This document shows positions 8,394-16,465 of a stretch of DNA of 34,500 nt, in pieces. The number at the start of each line of letters is the position of its first letter. Within the stretch, counting starts at the first letter, position 1. Position numbers and translations under genes: made by a program. The stretch lies in the IMG/VR virus record IMGVR_UViG_3300038629_000201, positions 1 through 34,500 of that record. One strand, given 5' to 3'. The notes under the pieces are model-generated. The model saw nothing but the letters and a program-made list of their open reading frames with translations, was not told the DNA's origin and searched no databases. This DNA comes from a virus.

Positions 8394-9566
8394 ATGGGGT
8401 TGGTCAGACCTACATCTGATATCGCCAGCTTCCCCGGTGCAGGCTGGACGGTCTCTCCATTATTCTCGAAGGTCAATTCGACGGAACGCGATGACTCCAC
8501 GTTCATCACGGGCCTCGCTCCGGCTGCAGAAGATCCCCAGGTAGCCTTCGGCTTGGACGACTTGGAGATCCCTTTCGGGTCGTCCGGTCGTATCGAAGTG
8601 CGGGTGGCGATGCGGTGGAATCAGTTGCTCACCGTGGTCCCCGACACTGTACGGATTGGCCTTGCAGATGCCGCCGATCTCATCGGAGACGATCCGACCC
8701 TCCTGTTCGAGCGGGACATGACGGGCACCGATATCGTGAGCCTCGACGCCCAAGAGTTTGAGACCTTCGAAGTCGTGTTCAACTATGAGGACTTCGCGGG
8801 TGACGCTGCGGCCTTCGGTATCTACATCGAGATGACTCCGAACTCGGCGGACGCTGCTGCAGTTGGGGAGATTTCATGGATCGAAGTGCTCTCTTGCGTG
8901 CCAGCGGTGTTGGTCGAGACTTGCAGCCTGGGGAGCCTCACCGCAGGCGACGTAATCAGGGTTGCTCGTGACGAACATGCGAGCTTCGATGATCGGACCC
9001 ATCCAGACGCCAGCCTATTCAGGCTGCTATCGAACTACCAGAGGTCCATGATCGCGAAGGTTGCTCGGGTGAACCCAGCCCTGTGTGCGTCGGATCTCGT
9101 GGTGACGTTGCCGTTGGCGGACTTCGCATCCGGAGTGAAGCTCCCGTCGTTCACGTATGTCCTCCCCAACCCAACGCTCATCGCGACCACTGGCTCGCTT
9201 CGAGAGCCGATAGATCTGCTGAATCTCGCCCTCCAATCGGACTTCGAGACGCCCATGAAGTTCGCGTACCTACAGGGAGGTTCGCTTTTCCTGGGGCGGC
9301 TTGAGCAGAACTACCAGGCATACGATCAGTTGAGGCTGCAGTTGGTTCTGACCCCGAAACGCCTCGTGGCCCTCACCGACCCGCTTGCACTCCCAGACTA
9401 CGCGGAAGATACCTACGTCGGACACCTGGCTTCGAGGATGGCGAGACGGGTGGTTGGCCTGGCTGGGTTCGAGAACGGTGCCGAACTAGAGTTCCTAGAG
9501 GCCGTCGCCCGGCAGAAGGGAGCCGAGGCTTCCCACACTCGTGACGTGTTCCCCGGAGGAATGTAA
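8394..9566 (+). CDS. Virion protein with adaptor-like C-terminal domain
   Basis: 390 residues, starting 3 nt after the previous stop. The N-terminal ~175 residues are beta-rich and look like a carbohydrate-binding or jelly-roll module ('SGRIEVRVAMRWNQLLTVVPDTVRIGLADAADLIG', 'FEVVFNYEDFAGDAAAFGIYIEMTPNS'). From ~180 on it resembles the connector-adaptor pattern: a start helix ('GDVIRVARDEHASFDDRTHPDASLFRLLSNYQRSMIAKVARVNP'), beta strands, then 'PLALPDYAEDTYVGHLASRMARRVVGL' and a final helix. The 'LPdYxxD..v..lA' motif recurs in the next two genes. The family link (P22 gp4 / DUF6682-like adaptors) is by eye. Confidence 0.55.
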   Translation: MGLVRPTSDIASFPGAGWTVSPLFSKVNSTERDDSTFITGLAPAAEDPQVAFGLDDLEIPFGSSGRIEVRVAMRWNQLLTVVPDTVRIGLADAADLIGDDPTLLFERDMTGTDIVSLDAQEFETFEVVFNYEDFAGDAAAFGIYIEMTPNSADAAAVGEISWIEVLSCVPAVLVETCSLGSLTAGDVIRVARDEHASFDDRTHPDASLFRLLSNYQRSMIAKVARVNPALCASDLVVTLPLADFASGVKLPSFTYVLPNPTLIATTGSLREPIDLLNLALQSDFETPMKFAYLQGGSLFLGRLEQNYQAYDQLRLQLVLTPKRLVALTDPLALPDYAEDTYVGHLASRMARRVVGLAGFENGAELEFLEAVARQKGAEASHTRDVFPGGM

Positions 9567-10250
9567 ATGGCCGTCACGACAACCGTGCTGAACATCCTCG
9601 ACGGGGCTTACGCGAAGAGCAGCAAGAACCAGCCCTCTACCATCGCCACGGAGGCGACGGAGCTTACTCAGGTCGTGCTGCGTATCCTGCGAGGGGTCTA
9701 CAATTTTGCAGCCGAAGTGAACCCGATCCACTTCTCGGCGGCGGCTGATGTTACGGGCGTGGGAGGCCAGTGGGAGAGGCCAGAAGAGGCAGAGGCCATC
9801 TTCCGGATTGAGACCGCTGCGTTCGTAGAGGTCGTGGTCGTTCCGTTCGATGACCGTCTCTGCGAAGAGCCGCTTCCATCGCTCTACGAGTTTGGTGGAT
9901 TCTTCACGGCTGACCCTGCCCAGACTGCAGCGCCGGGGGACACGGACGACTTGACGTTCTGGTTCTCGAAGAGACCCGACGATCCGACTCCGCTCGATGA
10001 GACCGGGGTGCTCGATCCGGACTGGCAGGAGGACTACAACGAACTGCTGATCCTAGAGGTCGCTATCTATCTGGCCATGAAGGATGGCCGGGAAGGTGAG
10101 GTCCAGCTTCTCAAGGCGGAACGCAACACCTGGGCCGTTCGCTTCGCGTCGTACCTGCAGCACGCCACGTCGAACCTGCGTAGGCGCTACGGACACAAGA
10201 AAAGGGTCAACGTCGATACGCTGTTGCCCATGCTGACCGGGGGAGCCTAA
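9567..10250 (+). CDS. Probable head-tail adaptor protein (copy 2 of a tandem trio)
   Basis: 227 residues; ATG with GGAGGA 6 nt upstream, the Shine-Dalgarno lying inside the end of the previous gene. The N-terminal helix ('ATEATELTQVVLRILRGVYNFAAEVNP') is followed by a beta core and the hallmark 'DWQEDYNELLILEVAIYLAMKDGREGEVQLLKAERNTWAVRFASYLQ' (~153-198). That pair of helices is the adaptor signature: a Tyr-containing helix start, an LLI..AxxL helix and a long charged helix. Adaptors of this class form the ring under the portal that connects to the tail. It overlaps the next gene at TAATG. Confidence 0.6.
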   Translation: MAVTTTVLNILDGAYAKSSKNQPSTIATEATELTQVVLRILRGVYNFAAEVNPIHFSAAADVTGVGGQWERPEEAEAIFRIETAAFVEVVVVPFDDRLCEEPLPSLYEFGGFFTADPAQTAAPGDTDDLTFWFSKRPDDPTPLDETGVLDPDWQEDYNELLILEVAIYLAMKDGREGEVQLLKAERNTWAVRFASYLQHATSNLRRRYGHKKRVNVDTLLPMLTGGA

Positions 10251-10948
10251 TGACCTTCGCTGAGATCATCGTACTTGCAAGGTCGAGGCTCTTGGACTGG
10301 GGGGCGGACTGGCCCACCACGAGCCTGACGTTGTATAGGCAGATCCAGACTCGTGAGCAGGAACTCTTCACTCAGGCCAGCCGTGCGAACCCCGACTACT
10401 TCGGGGTCTCTGCCAGCGGTACGATAGACGCGACGAGTCTCTCGGCGGACCTGAAGGACATGGAAGTGGCGACAGACGTAGATCCCGCCGCCGCCGTCAC
10501 ACGGGTAGAGGTTCTGGACCCCGGAACGCACCCTACGCTGGTCGCGGGCAACGAAATCAAGGTCGTGTCCCTCCATGACACCGACGCCGCCCTAGCGCCT
10601 CGTATGACGCTCAGGAACTTCGTTCTCACGAGTGTGGGTCAGGATATCGCGGGAGTGGCCAGCATCCTCGTCTTCTACGGGTATCGTCCGGAGGACAGGA
10701 CTCTTCCGATGGACGGCACCGAGACTGCAGAATTGCCGGAGGTCTACCAAGATCTCCTCATCCTCGATCTCGCGAAGTGGGTGCTAAAAAACACCCTGAC
10801 CATGGAGCCGGAGACGAGGGTTGCCGCCTTGGGTGTGTTGTCCGAGGAAGAGGGTGAAATGCTGGCGATCTACGCCGCCGAAGTGGCTGATTACGCTGGT
10901 GCTCAGGTCTCTCGATTCGGGAGTGTTGTCGGTACGCAGAGGCTCTAG
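10250..10948 (+). CDS. Probable head-tail adaptor protein (copy 3 of a tandem trio)
   Basis: 232 residues from the ATG in a TAATG overlap, with GGGGGAG just before it. The order matches its neighbours: an N-terminal helix pair ('FAEIIVLARSRLLDWG', 'LYRQIQTREQELFTQASRANPDYF'), a beta core ('VTRVEVLDPGTHPTLVAGNEIKVVSL'), and 'LPEVYQDLLILDLAKWVLKNT' followed by a long helix ('VLSEEEGEMLAIYAAEVADYAGA'). This is the clearest adaptor of the three. It would join portal to nozzle. It is not known which of the three forms the ring. Confidence 0.65.
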   Translation: MTFAEIIVLARSRLLDWGADWPTTSLTLYRQIQTREQELFTQASRANPDYFGVSASGTIDATSLSADLKDMEVATDVDPAAAVTRVEVLDPGTHPTLVAGNEIKVVSLHDTDAALAPRMTLRNFVLTSVGQDIAGVASILVFYGYRPEDRTLPMDGTETAELPEVYQDLLILDLAKWVLKNTLTMEPETRVAALGVLSEEEGEMLAIYAAEVADYAGAQVSRFGSVVGTQRL

Positions 10949-10951
10949 GCG

Positions 10952-12535
10952 ATGGCCGACAGACCCAACATCGCCACGCCTCGGGGCGAGTACGATGCAC
11001 GGTCGCTCGTGCTGGCCGACTTGGCCGTAGTAAGCCCTTGGCCGGATCTCTCGCCAGCCGGGAACGATCTAATTCAGGGTCAGGGTGCGTCTAAGTATCA
11101 GCAGATCGCCAGCTTAGGCGGTGCCGGGACGCCGTGGAGCTTGACCCTGCCAGCCGTGCGTGTGGATGACGATGAAGCCTCCACAGACACCTTCGATATC
11201 ACCGCGAACTTCGGGGTTTCGGGCACCCCGTTCACGATGTTCGTTGTGGGTCAAGCGACCCGTCTCGACGGGCCTTTCGGCGGCATGGCTTTCTGGGGCA
11301 CAGCGGACGGGATCAACCCCGTGGTCGGCATCTACCTGTTCATCTCTGCCGCTGGTGAGATCTGGTTCATCTGCGGGGCGAACGGTGGCGTGAGTGGAAC
11401 GCGGCTCGTCTCGGCGGCGGGGCTGATCGCACCCGGAGATCGGTTCATCATCACGGCCAGGAGAGAGGAGTTCCCTACTTCGTTCGGGGTCTCTGCCGGG
11501 CCGATGATTATTCGGCTGAACGGCGAGCAGGTTGCCTTCAGGGGCTCTTCCGCATGGACCGACTTCTGGTTCAGCCCAAAGATGCACCAAGTCAATCTCC
11601 CCTCCACGGGCGGATTCCCCGGCCCTGTCGTCGGCAACGATGGCCTGTACGCTCACCTACTCGTCTTCGGGTCTGAAGCCTCGGACCAAGAGATCCTCGA
11701 AATGGAGGCGTGGCTCCACGAGATCTGGGGATTCGACTTCCTCGGGAAGTGGTTCCCCGAAGGGACGCAGCTTCCGGTCGCGACAACCTGGGTGGGCGAG
11801 GGTCAGGAAGAGGCGCTGAAGCCCGCCATCGTTGGCTTAGAAGTCGAGTGGGACGCACGGACCCTCGTGCTCTCAGACGGAAACCCCGTGAACCCGTGGC
11901 CCGACACTAGCGGCCAGGGCAACAACGCGGCGGGCATCAACAGCCCGCTCTACGAGGCGTCCGCATGGCCACCGACCGCAGGGCCAGCCGTCCGCTTCAA
12001 CCAGCCTGGGGACGAGCACTTCACCTTCAACGGCGCGGCCTTCATCGGGACCGAGTTCACCATGTTCTTCATGGTGCAACCGCTCCTCGTCGGCGGCAAC
12101 ATCCTCATGGGTGGGTCCTCGTTTAGCAACCTGCAGATCATCGAGGTTGTACTGAGGGACGACGGCTCGATCCTCTTCGGAATGTTCACCAGCGAGACGG
12201 GTGCGGACGTGGTGATCTCGGCCACGGGTCTCTACTCGGTCGATGACATAATGCTCCTGACCGTTCGCCACTCGAACACGACGGGGAAGATTCTCAGGCT
12301 GAACGGTGTGCAGATTGGGTCTAGCTCAGGTGGGACGAACGACCTAACCTCCTACCCGAATCCACAGTTCGGCTCGATCAATGCCGCGTTCTTCAGCGAC
12401 GACTATCGCGCCGCTTGGATCTCGGGCTACACTTCTGCAGCCTCAGACTCAGAGATCGAGCAGATGGAGGCGTTCTTGAGTCAGCAGTTCATCGGCTCTC
12501 CTCCGGCTCCCCCAACCGACTGGACGCCTGCCTAA
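10952..12535 (+). CDS. Virion protein with two lectin-like (LamG/ConA-type) repeats
   Basis: 527 residues. Two homologous halves are visible: 'YDARSLVLADLAVVSPWPDLSPAGND' (~14-39) matches 'WDARTLVLSDGNPVNPWPDTSGQGNN' (~296-321). Each half continues with 'GTPFTMFVVGQ' / 'GTEFTMFFMVQ', an 'IIRLNGEQV' / 'ILRLNGVQI' strand, and ends 'SDQEILEMEAWLHEIWGF' / 'SDSEIEQMEAFLSQQFIG'. This order (value of W-x-D near the start, RLNG strand, final D-x-EI..mEaWL helix) is typical of concanavalin A/LamG-like domains in phage fibres and adhesins, which bind glycans. Set between adaptor and nozzle genes it may be a tail-surface host-binding protein. The ligand is unknown. It overlaps the next gene at TAATG. 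Confidence 0.65.
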   Translation: MADRPNIATPRGEYDARSLVLADLAVVSPWPDLSPAGNDLIQGQGASKYQQIASLGGAGTPWSLTLPAVRVDDDEASTDTFDITANFGVSGTPFTMFVVGQATRLDGPFGGMAFWGTADGINPVVGIYLFISAAGEIWFICGANGGVSGTRLVSAAGLIAPGDRFIITARREEFPTSFGVSAGPMIIRLNGEQVAFRGSSAWTDFWFSPKMHQVNLPSTGGFPGPVVGNDGLYAHLLVFGSEASDQEILEMEAWLHEIWGFDFLGKWFPEGTQLPVATTWVGEGQEEALKPAIVGLEVEWDARTLVLSDGNPVNPWPDTSGQGNNAAGINSPLYEASAWPPTAGPAVRFNQPGDEHFTFNGAAFIGTEFTMFFMVQPLLVGGNILMGGSSFSNLQIIEVVLRDDGSILFGMFTSETGADVVISATGLYSVDDIMLLTVRHSNTTGKILRLNGVQIGSSSGGTNDLTSYPNPQFGSINAAFFSDDYRAAWISGYTSAASDSEIEQMEAFLSQQFIGSPPAPPTDWTPA

Positions 12536-15294
12536 TGGCCATCGTCACACTCCCATTCGGTGAGGGCTTAGAGAGATCTAAGGGCGTGATGGTCGTTAGC
12601 CCGGTGAGCTTTAGGGATCTGAGGAACGTGTTCCTCTTCGACGGCAAGGCCCAAGTGCGGGGAGGGCTCGACCTCAGAAGCGTCCTCGTGGACGACGTTG
12701 CCGCCGCCCTCGACATCACGGTGATGCTCGCTCCGTTCCGGTCGCAGTCAGCATCCGTGGGCGTAGGGTTCGATGATGCCAGCAAGGAAGTGTGGCTCAA
12801 CCGCCTGGACATAGACGGGACGAACCCCAGCAACATCGGTTCGCTCGGGACGCTCGACGCTGGGATCACGTTCGATCCGCCGATCATCGTTGGGGCCGAC
12901 TCCGACAACAAGATGTTCCTCGCTCACGATGAGCCAAACCCGACTTCCCGGCTGACCACTCAGATCTACAATCCGGCTGGGGCTCCGCAGATCACGAACC
13001 TCACGGCTGATCTCGACGGGAACGGCGATGCAGACGTGAAGTTCCGGGGCGTCGTCAGGCACTTGAGCTACATCTTCGGCTGGGGCTACGGCAGCGCGTC
13101 CGATCCCGTTCGGGGAGATGTGGTCAGGGTCAGCAATTCTGGGGACAGCAAGATCTTTGAGGACTTCGCGTTCTTCGAGGCTGGCCAGCAGGGCGAGACG
13201 GTGATGGTGTGCCGATCTGCAGGCCCAAGTCTCATGGTCTTCAAAGAGACGGAGACCTACGAAATCTTCGGTTACAGCCCCGATACCTTCGGTATCCGGC
13301 TGGCCGACTCGCTGTTCGGGTGCGTGGGTAGCAGGCTGGCGGTGAGTGTTGCAGGCACGGTGTTCTTCTGGTCTACACAGGGTCCAAGGATCTCAAGTGG
13401 CGGGCCGTCAGTGGACATTGCCGTGCCCCTGGACATAGGCGGTCCTGACCCCGCCACACTGATTGCTGAATCGGAGCCCTTCGACGCCTTCGCGGAGTAC
13501 GACCCACGCACCAGGGTGGTGAACTTCGTGTGGGGACAGCGAGTGTACGCGCTCTCTATCCGAGACCCCAACCGGCCACGGTGGAGCTACTACGAGCTTG
13601 GGGAAACCGCACAGTGCGCGGGGCTCTTCTTCATCACCCAGTCCACAGCGGGCGGCGGCGGGCCACCAGTCGGAGCGCCCGAGGCTCTCATCATCGACGC
13701 CCATGCTCAAGCCGCCGTCGTCATCGCGGCTCCTGAGACTGGCGGCATCTCACCCATCAACGGCGAGACGGTCACGATTGACGGCAAGGTCTACACTTGG
13801 CAGACCGTACTAACGAACGTGGACGGCAATCTGCAGATCGACGCGGACGTGCAGATCTGCGCGAACAGTCTCTTTGGTGCCATCACCCTCGGGGCTGGAT
13901 CTGGGACTCTCTACGCGGCTGCGACCACGCTGCACCCCACCGTAGGACTGGGCTCCCTGGCCGGTGCAGGCCCGCCGAGAGTCACCGTAATAGCTGACGC
14001 CGCTGGCGTGGCCGGGGACGGGATCACTTGCACGACCACCATGGTTCAGGACCCCATCTCAGGCGTCTTCAGGTCAGGGCCGGGGCCAAGTTTCACCCCC
14101 GACACTTCGCTTCCCATCGTCGCTTTGCAGGACGGAGTTGCCAACAACCCCACGAGCATCCCGATCATCTTCGAGAACGTCGGTCAACTGGGTGCAGAAG
14201 ATATCGAGGTTTGGGTCTCGGATGACGGTGGCGCGAACTATGTCTTCTCCTCCCTCTTCCCGGCGAACGCCCAGCAGTTTCAGGAGATCCTTGTCACGCT
14301 CGAAGATTTCGACACGGGCAAGCTGATCCAACCCCTCACGGACTACAAGTTCAGTCTGCGCTACCGGCTGGGCGGTCAGTTCTCGCCTGGCTACACCGAC
14401 CCTGACCCCGACCTCTGGGACACCCCTGAGTTCGACAGCCAACAGACCACGCAAACGCCTGCTGGGGATATCTTTCTCCCGCAGCGGCTCGGCAGCAACG
14501 GGGGCTACTGGGACCGCAGGCAGACAGACGAGACGCTCTGGCGGGTCTCGGATTTGGGGGGCGGCTTCTTGACCCTCCCTAGTGGGCACGAGTTGATGGA
14601 CATAGAGGTCAACTTGGAGACCCAGGATATTGATGAAGACCCAGACCAGTTCTCCGGTACGACGAAGGGCACCCCCCGCACAGCGGACGCGCTCCACCTG
14701 ACCTACGCCGATGGCGACTTCGGTTATCCGTCGATGTTGGAGTTCACCCCCGAGAACACGTCACGGCCTTCGGGCGGCTTCGAGCCAGGGTTCAACCTCT
14801 ACAAGTTCCGCTTCTCGAACGGCGCAAATAAGGGTGCCTTCAGCAACGTGCTGGATGTCTACGGTGGCCCTGATATGCCGATCCGTAACAGCCTCAACAG
14901 CTTTCAAGTCGTTCAGACCCCGTTCTCTCTCAGTCTCGCGACCATGAGTGTGAGTTGGTCGAACGTGGCGGCGACCCCCGATATCACGAGAGTCTGCCCT
15001 CCGGGGCAGAGTCCGACTGCACCCCTTAGCCATAAAACTGAGATCTGGTTGAGGAACGTGACGCAGGCTTCATCCTGGGTCCTCATCGCGACGGTTGACC
15101 AGTTCATTGCTACCAAGGTCCAAGCCTTCAACTCAGGCACTCTCGCGGTCGCCAACGGCGATACGATACGGGCAGCGGTACGCCATAGGGTCGAGTGCTT
15201 CAACCCCGGCTTCCCGTCTTTCGGGGTCTACTTCAGCGAGTGGTCCCTGAATGACGGCTCGCCCAACTACATCGAAACCGTGTCGGTGTTCTGA
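12535..15294 (+). CDS. Tail nozzle/hub-type protein with C-terminal beta domains
   Basis: I start at the ATG in the TAATG overlap (12535; 919 aa). The N-terminus 'SFRDLRNVFLFDGKAQVRGGL' (~22-42) is the signature of podovirus nozzle/hub proteins such as T7 gp12, and 'VMVCRSAGPSLMVFKETETYEIFGY...FGCVGSRLAVSVAGTVFFWSTQGPRI' (~220-290) is their beta-propeller pattern. After ~380 the protein differs from T7 gp12. There is a repeat-type module ('GETVTIDGKVYTWQT', ~405-490) often seen in phage structural proteins, then fibronectin/immunoglobulin-like beta domains ('NVGQLGAEDIEVWVSDDGGANY', 'YKFRFSNGANKGAFSN') up to the end. It would close the tail tip and carry surface-exposed domains. Confidence 0.7.
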   Translation: MAIVTLPFGEGLERSKGVMVVSPVSFRDLRNVFLFDGKAQVRGGLDLRSVLVDDVAAALDITVMLAPFRSQSASVGVGFDDASKEVWLNRLDIDGTNPSNIGSLGTLDAGITFDPPIIVGADSDNKMFLAHDEPNPTSRLTTQIYNPAGAPQITNLTADLDGNGDADVKFRGVVRHLSYIFGWGYGSASDPVRGDVVRVSNSGDSKIFEDFAFFEAGQQGETVMVCRSAGPSLMVFKETETYEIFGYSPDTFGIRLADSLFGCVGSRLAVSVAGTVFFWSTQGPRISSGGPSVDIAVPLDIGGPDPATLIAESEPFDAFAEYDPRTRVVNFVWGQRVYALSIRDPNRPRWSYYELGETAQCAGLFFITQSTAGGGGPPVGAPEALIIDAHAQAAVVIAAPETGGISPINGETVTIDGKVYTWQTVLTNVDGNLQIDADVQICANSLFGAITLGAGSGTLYAAATTLHPTVGLGSLAGAGPPRVTVIADAAGVAGDGITCTTTMVQDPISGVFRSGPGPSFTPDTSLPIVALQDGVANNPTSIPIIFENVGQLGAEDIEVWVSDDGGANYVFSSLFPANAQQFQEILVTLEDFDTGKLIQPLTDYKFSLRYRLGGQFSPGYTDPDPDLWDTPEFDSQQTTQTPAGDIFLPQRLGSNGGYWDRRQTDETLWRVSDLGGGFLTLPSGHELMDIEVNLETQDIDEDPDQFSGTTKGTPRTADALHLTYADGDFGYPSMLEFTPENTSRPSGGFEPGFNLYKFRFSNGANKGAFSNVLDVYGGPDMPIRNSLNSFQVVQTPFSLSLATMSVSWSNVAATPDITRVCPPGQSPTAPLSHKTEIWLRNVTQASSWVLIATVDQFIATKVQAFNSGTLAVANGDTIRAAVRHRVECFNPGFPSFGVYFSEWSLNDGSPNYIETVSVF

Positions 15295-15800
15295 TGACCG
15301 GCACCCCGATCCCGACCATGTTCTTCGGTGGCAGAGACACCGAGGCGAGCGTCCTGGCGACCGACCAAGGCTTCGAGGACAACACCGTCGCCTACGTGCC
15401 GTTGGCGAAGAGCAACGCCGTGGCTCCTGCTGGGGCCAGCGGAGAGTGCATCTTCAAGAACGTCTTCATCACCATCACGCATGACATGGCCGTGGATATT
15501 CGGCTCACTCCGATCATCGACTTCGTGGTACTCGACGGTACAGGTGGCCAGCCCGATGAGCGTCTGATCTTCTCGCTTCCGGACCTGACTCCCAACCGTC
15601 TCACGGAGAGATTCGAGATGGGTTTGAGCTTGCCGTTCCCCCTCACGGGAACCGAGAGGTTCCGAAACGCGCTGCGTGGTGCGTGGTTTCAACTGCAGGT
15701 CGAAGCCATCAATGGCCTAGCTGCAGGCGATTTGATATTTGACCAGACCGAACTAGAATACGAAGTCGTGCGCGAATCGGTCGTAGCGGAGGCCCCATAA
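15294..15800 (+). CDS. Beta-rich tail/virion protein
   Basis: 168 residues, start at TGATG overlapping the nozzle stop. It reads as a single beta-sandwich ('ECIFKNVFITITHDMAVDIRLTPIIDFVVLDG', 'RLTERFEMGLSLPFPL', 'GAWFQLQVEAINGLAAGDLIFDQTELEYEVV'). I recognise no family. Tight coupling (1-nt overlaps) with the nozzle protein before and the internal protein after suggests it is a stoichiometric tail component, possibly a nozzle cap or fibre-attachment protein. Confidence 0.6.
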   Translation: MTGTPIPTMFFGGRDTEASVLATDQGFEDNTVAYVPLAKSNAVAPAGASGECIFKNVFITITHDMAVDIRLTPIIDFVVLDGTGGQPDERLIFSLPDLTPNRLTERFEMGLSLPFPLTGTERFRNALRGAWFQLQVEAINGLAAGDLIFDQTELEYEVVRESVVAEAP

Positions 15801-16465
15801 TGGCCAAGGGATTCTTCAGTAGGGAAGGGACCCAGGAACAACTGCAGGAAGACTTCAGGGGAGTGAGTAGCACCCTGAGAGATACTGGCGGAACAGCCAC
15901 GAGGGCCTCTTTGAAGGGCCAACTGGCCTTCGATCCCAGCAAGGCGGTGGACGAGTTCGGCAGCGGTTTCCTAGACGAAGCACGGGAAGGGCTCGGGGAG
16001 GACTTCGAGAGTCTCGTCGGCCAGTCTGTCGGCGCAGGCCGTCTCCGCACTGGGTTCTTCCAGAAGGACGCTGGCCGTCTCTTCCAAGACTTCAATCGTC
16101 GCGTCTCCAATGCCATTGCCCAGCAGTCGCTTGAGGCATCCCGTCAGAGGCTCGGTAATCTGCAGGGTCTTGGGGCGTTCGGTAGCGACCTCCTCGCCCA
16201 GCAGACCGACCTGATCGGTGGCGCGTTCGACCGTGCGACCGCAGAGGAGAACGCCCAAGGCGGCAGTCTCTTCGGGAAGATCGCTGGCGGTGCCCTTGGG
16301 CTCGTTGGCGGCTCTGTCGGTGGCCCAATCGGCGCTGCAATCGGCAATAAGGTCGGCGGGTTCTTGGGCAACGCAGCCAGTGGCGGTGGCGGTGGTAGTG
16401 ACTTCGGAAGCGGCAGGGAATCCCTCACTGACCGTAGAATCTTTGAAGGGGCGAGGGTGAATTAG
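15800..16465 (+). CDS. Internal virion / ejection protein with glycine-rich membrane segment
   Basis: 221 residues, start in a TAATG overlap. An amphipathic Gln/Arg-rich helical body ('AGRLFQDFNRRVSNAIAQQSLEASRQRLGNLQGLGAFGSDLLAQQTDLIGGAFDRATAEENAQ') precedes a glycine/alanine-rich stretch of ~36 residues ('IAGGALGLVGGSVGGPIG', 'AAIGNKVGGFLGNAASGGGGGS'). Small helical proteins with such a Gly-zipper segment, followed by two large proteins, are the T7 gp14-gp15-gp16 arrangement: ejected with the DNA and inserted in the outer membrane to start the channel. The match is of architecture, not of sequence. Confidence 0.65.
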   Translation: MAKGFFSREGTQEQLQEDFRGVSSTLRDTGGTATRASLKGQLAFDPSKAVDEFGSGFLDEAREGLGEDFESLVGQSVGAGRLRTGFFQKDAGRLFQDFNRRVSNAIAQQSLEASRQRLGNLQGLGAFGSDLLAQQTDLIGGAFDRATAEENAQGGSLFGKIAGGALGLVGGSVGGPIGAAIGNKVGGFLGNAASGGGGGSDFGSGRESLTDRRIFEGARVN

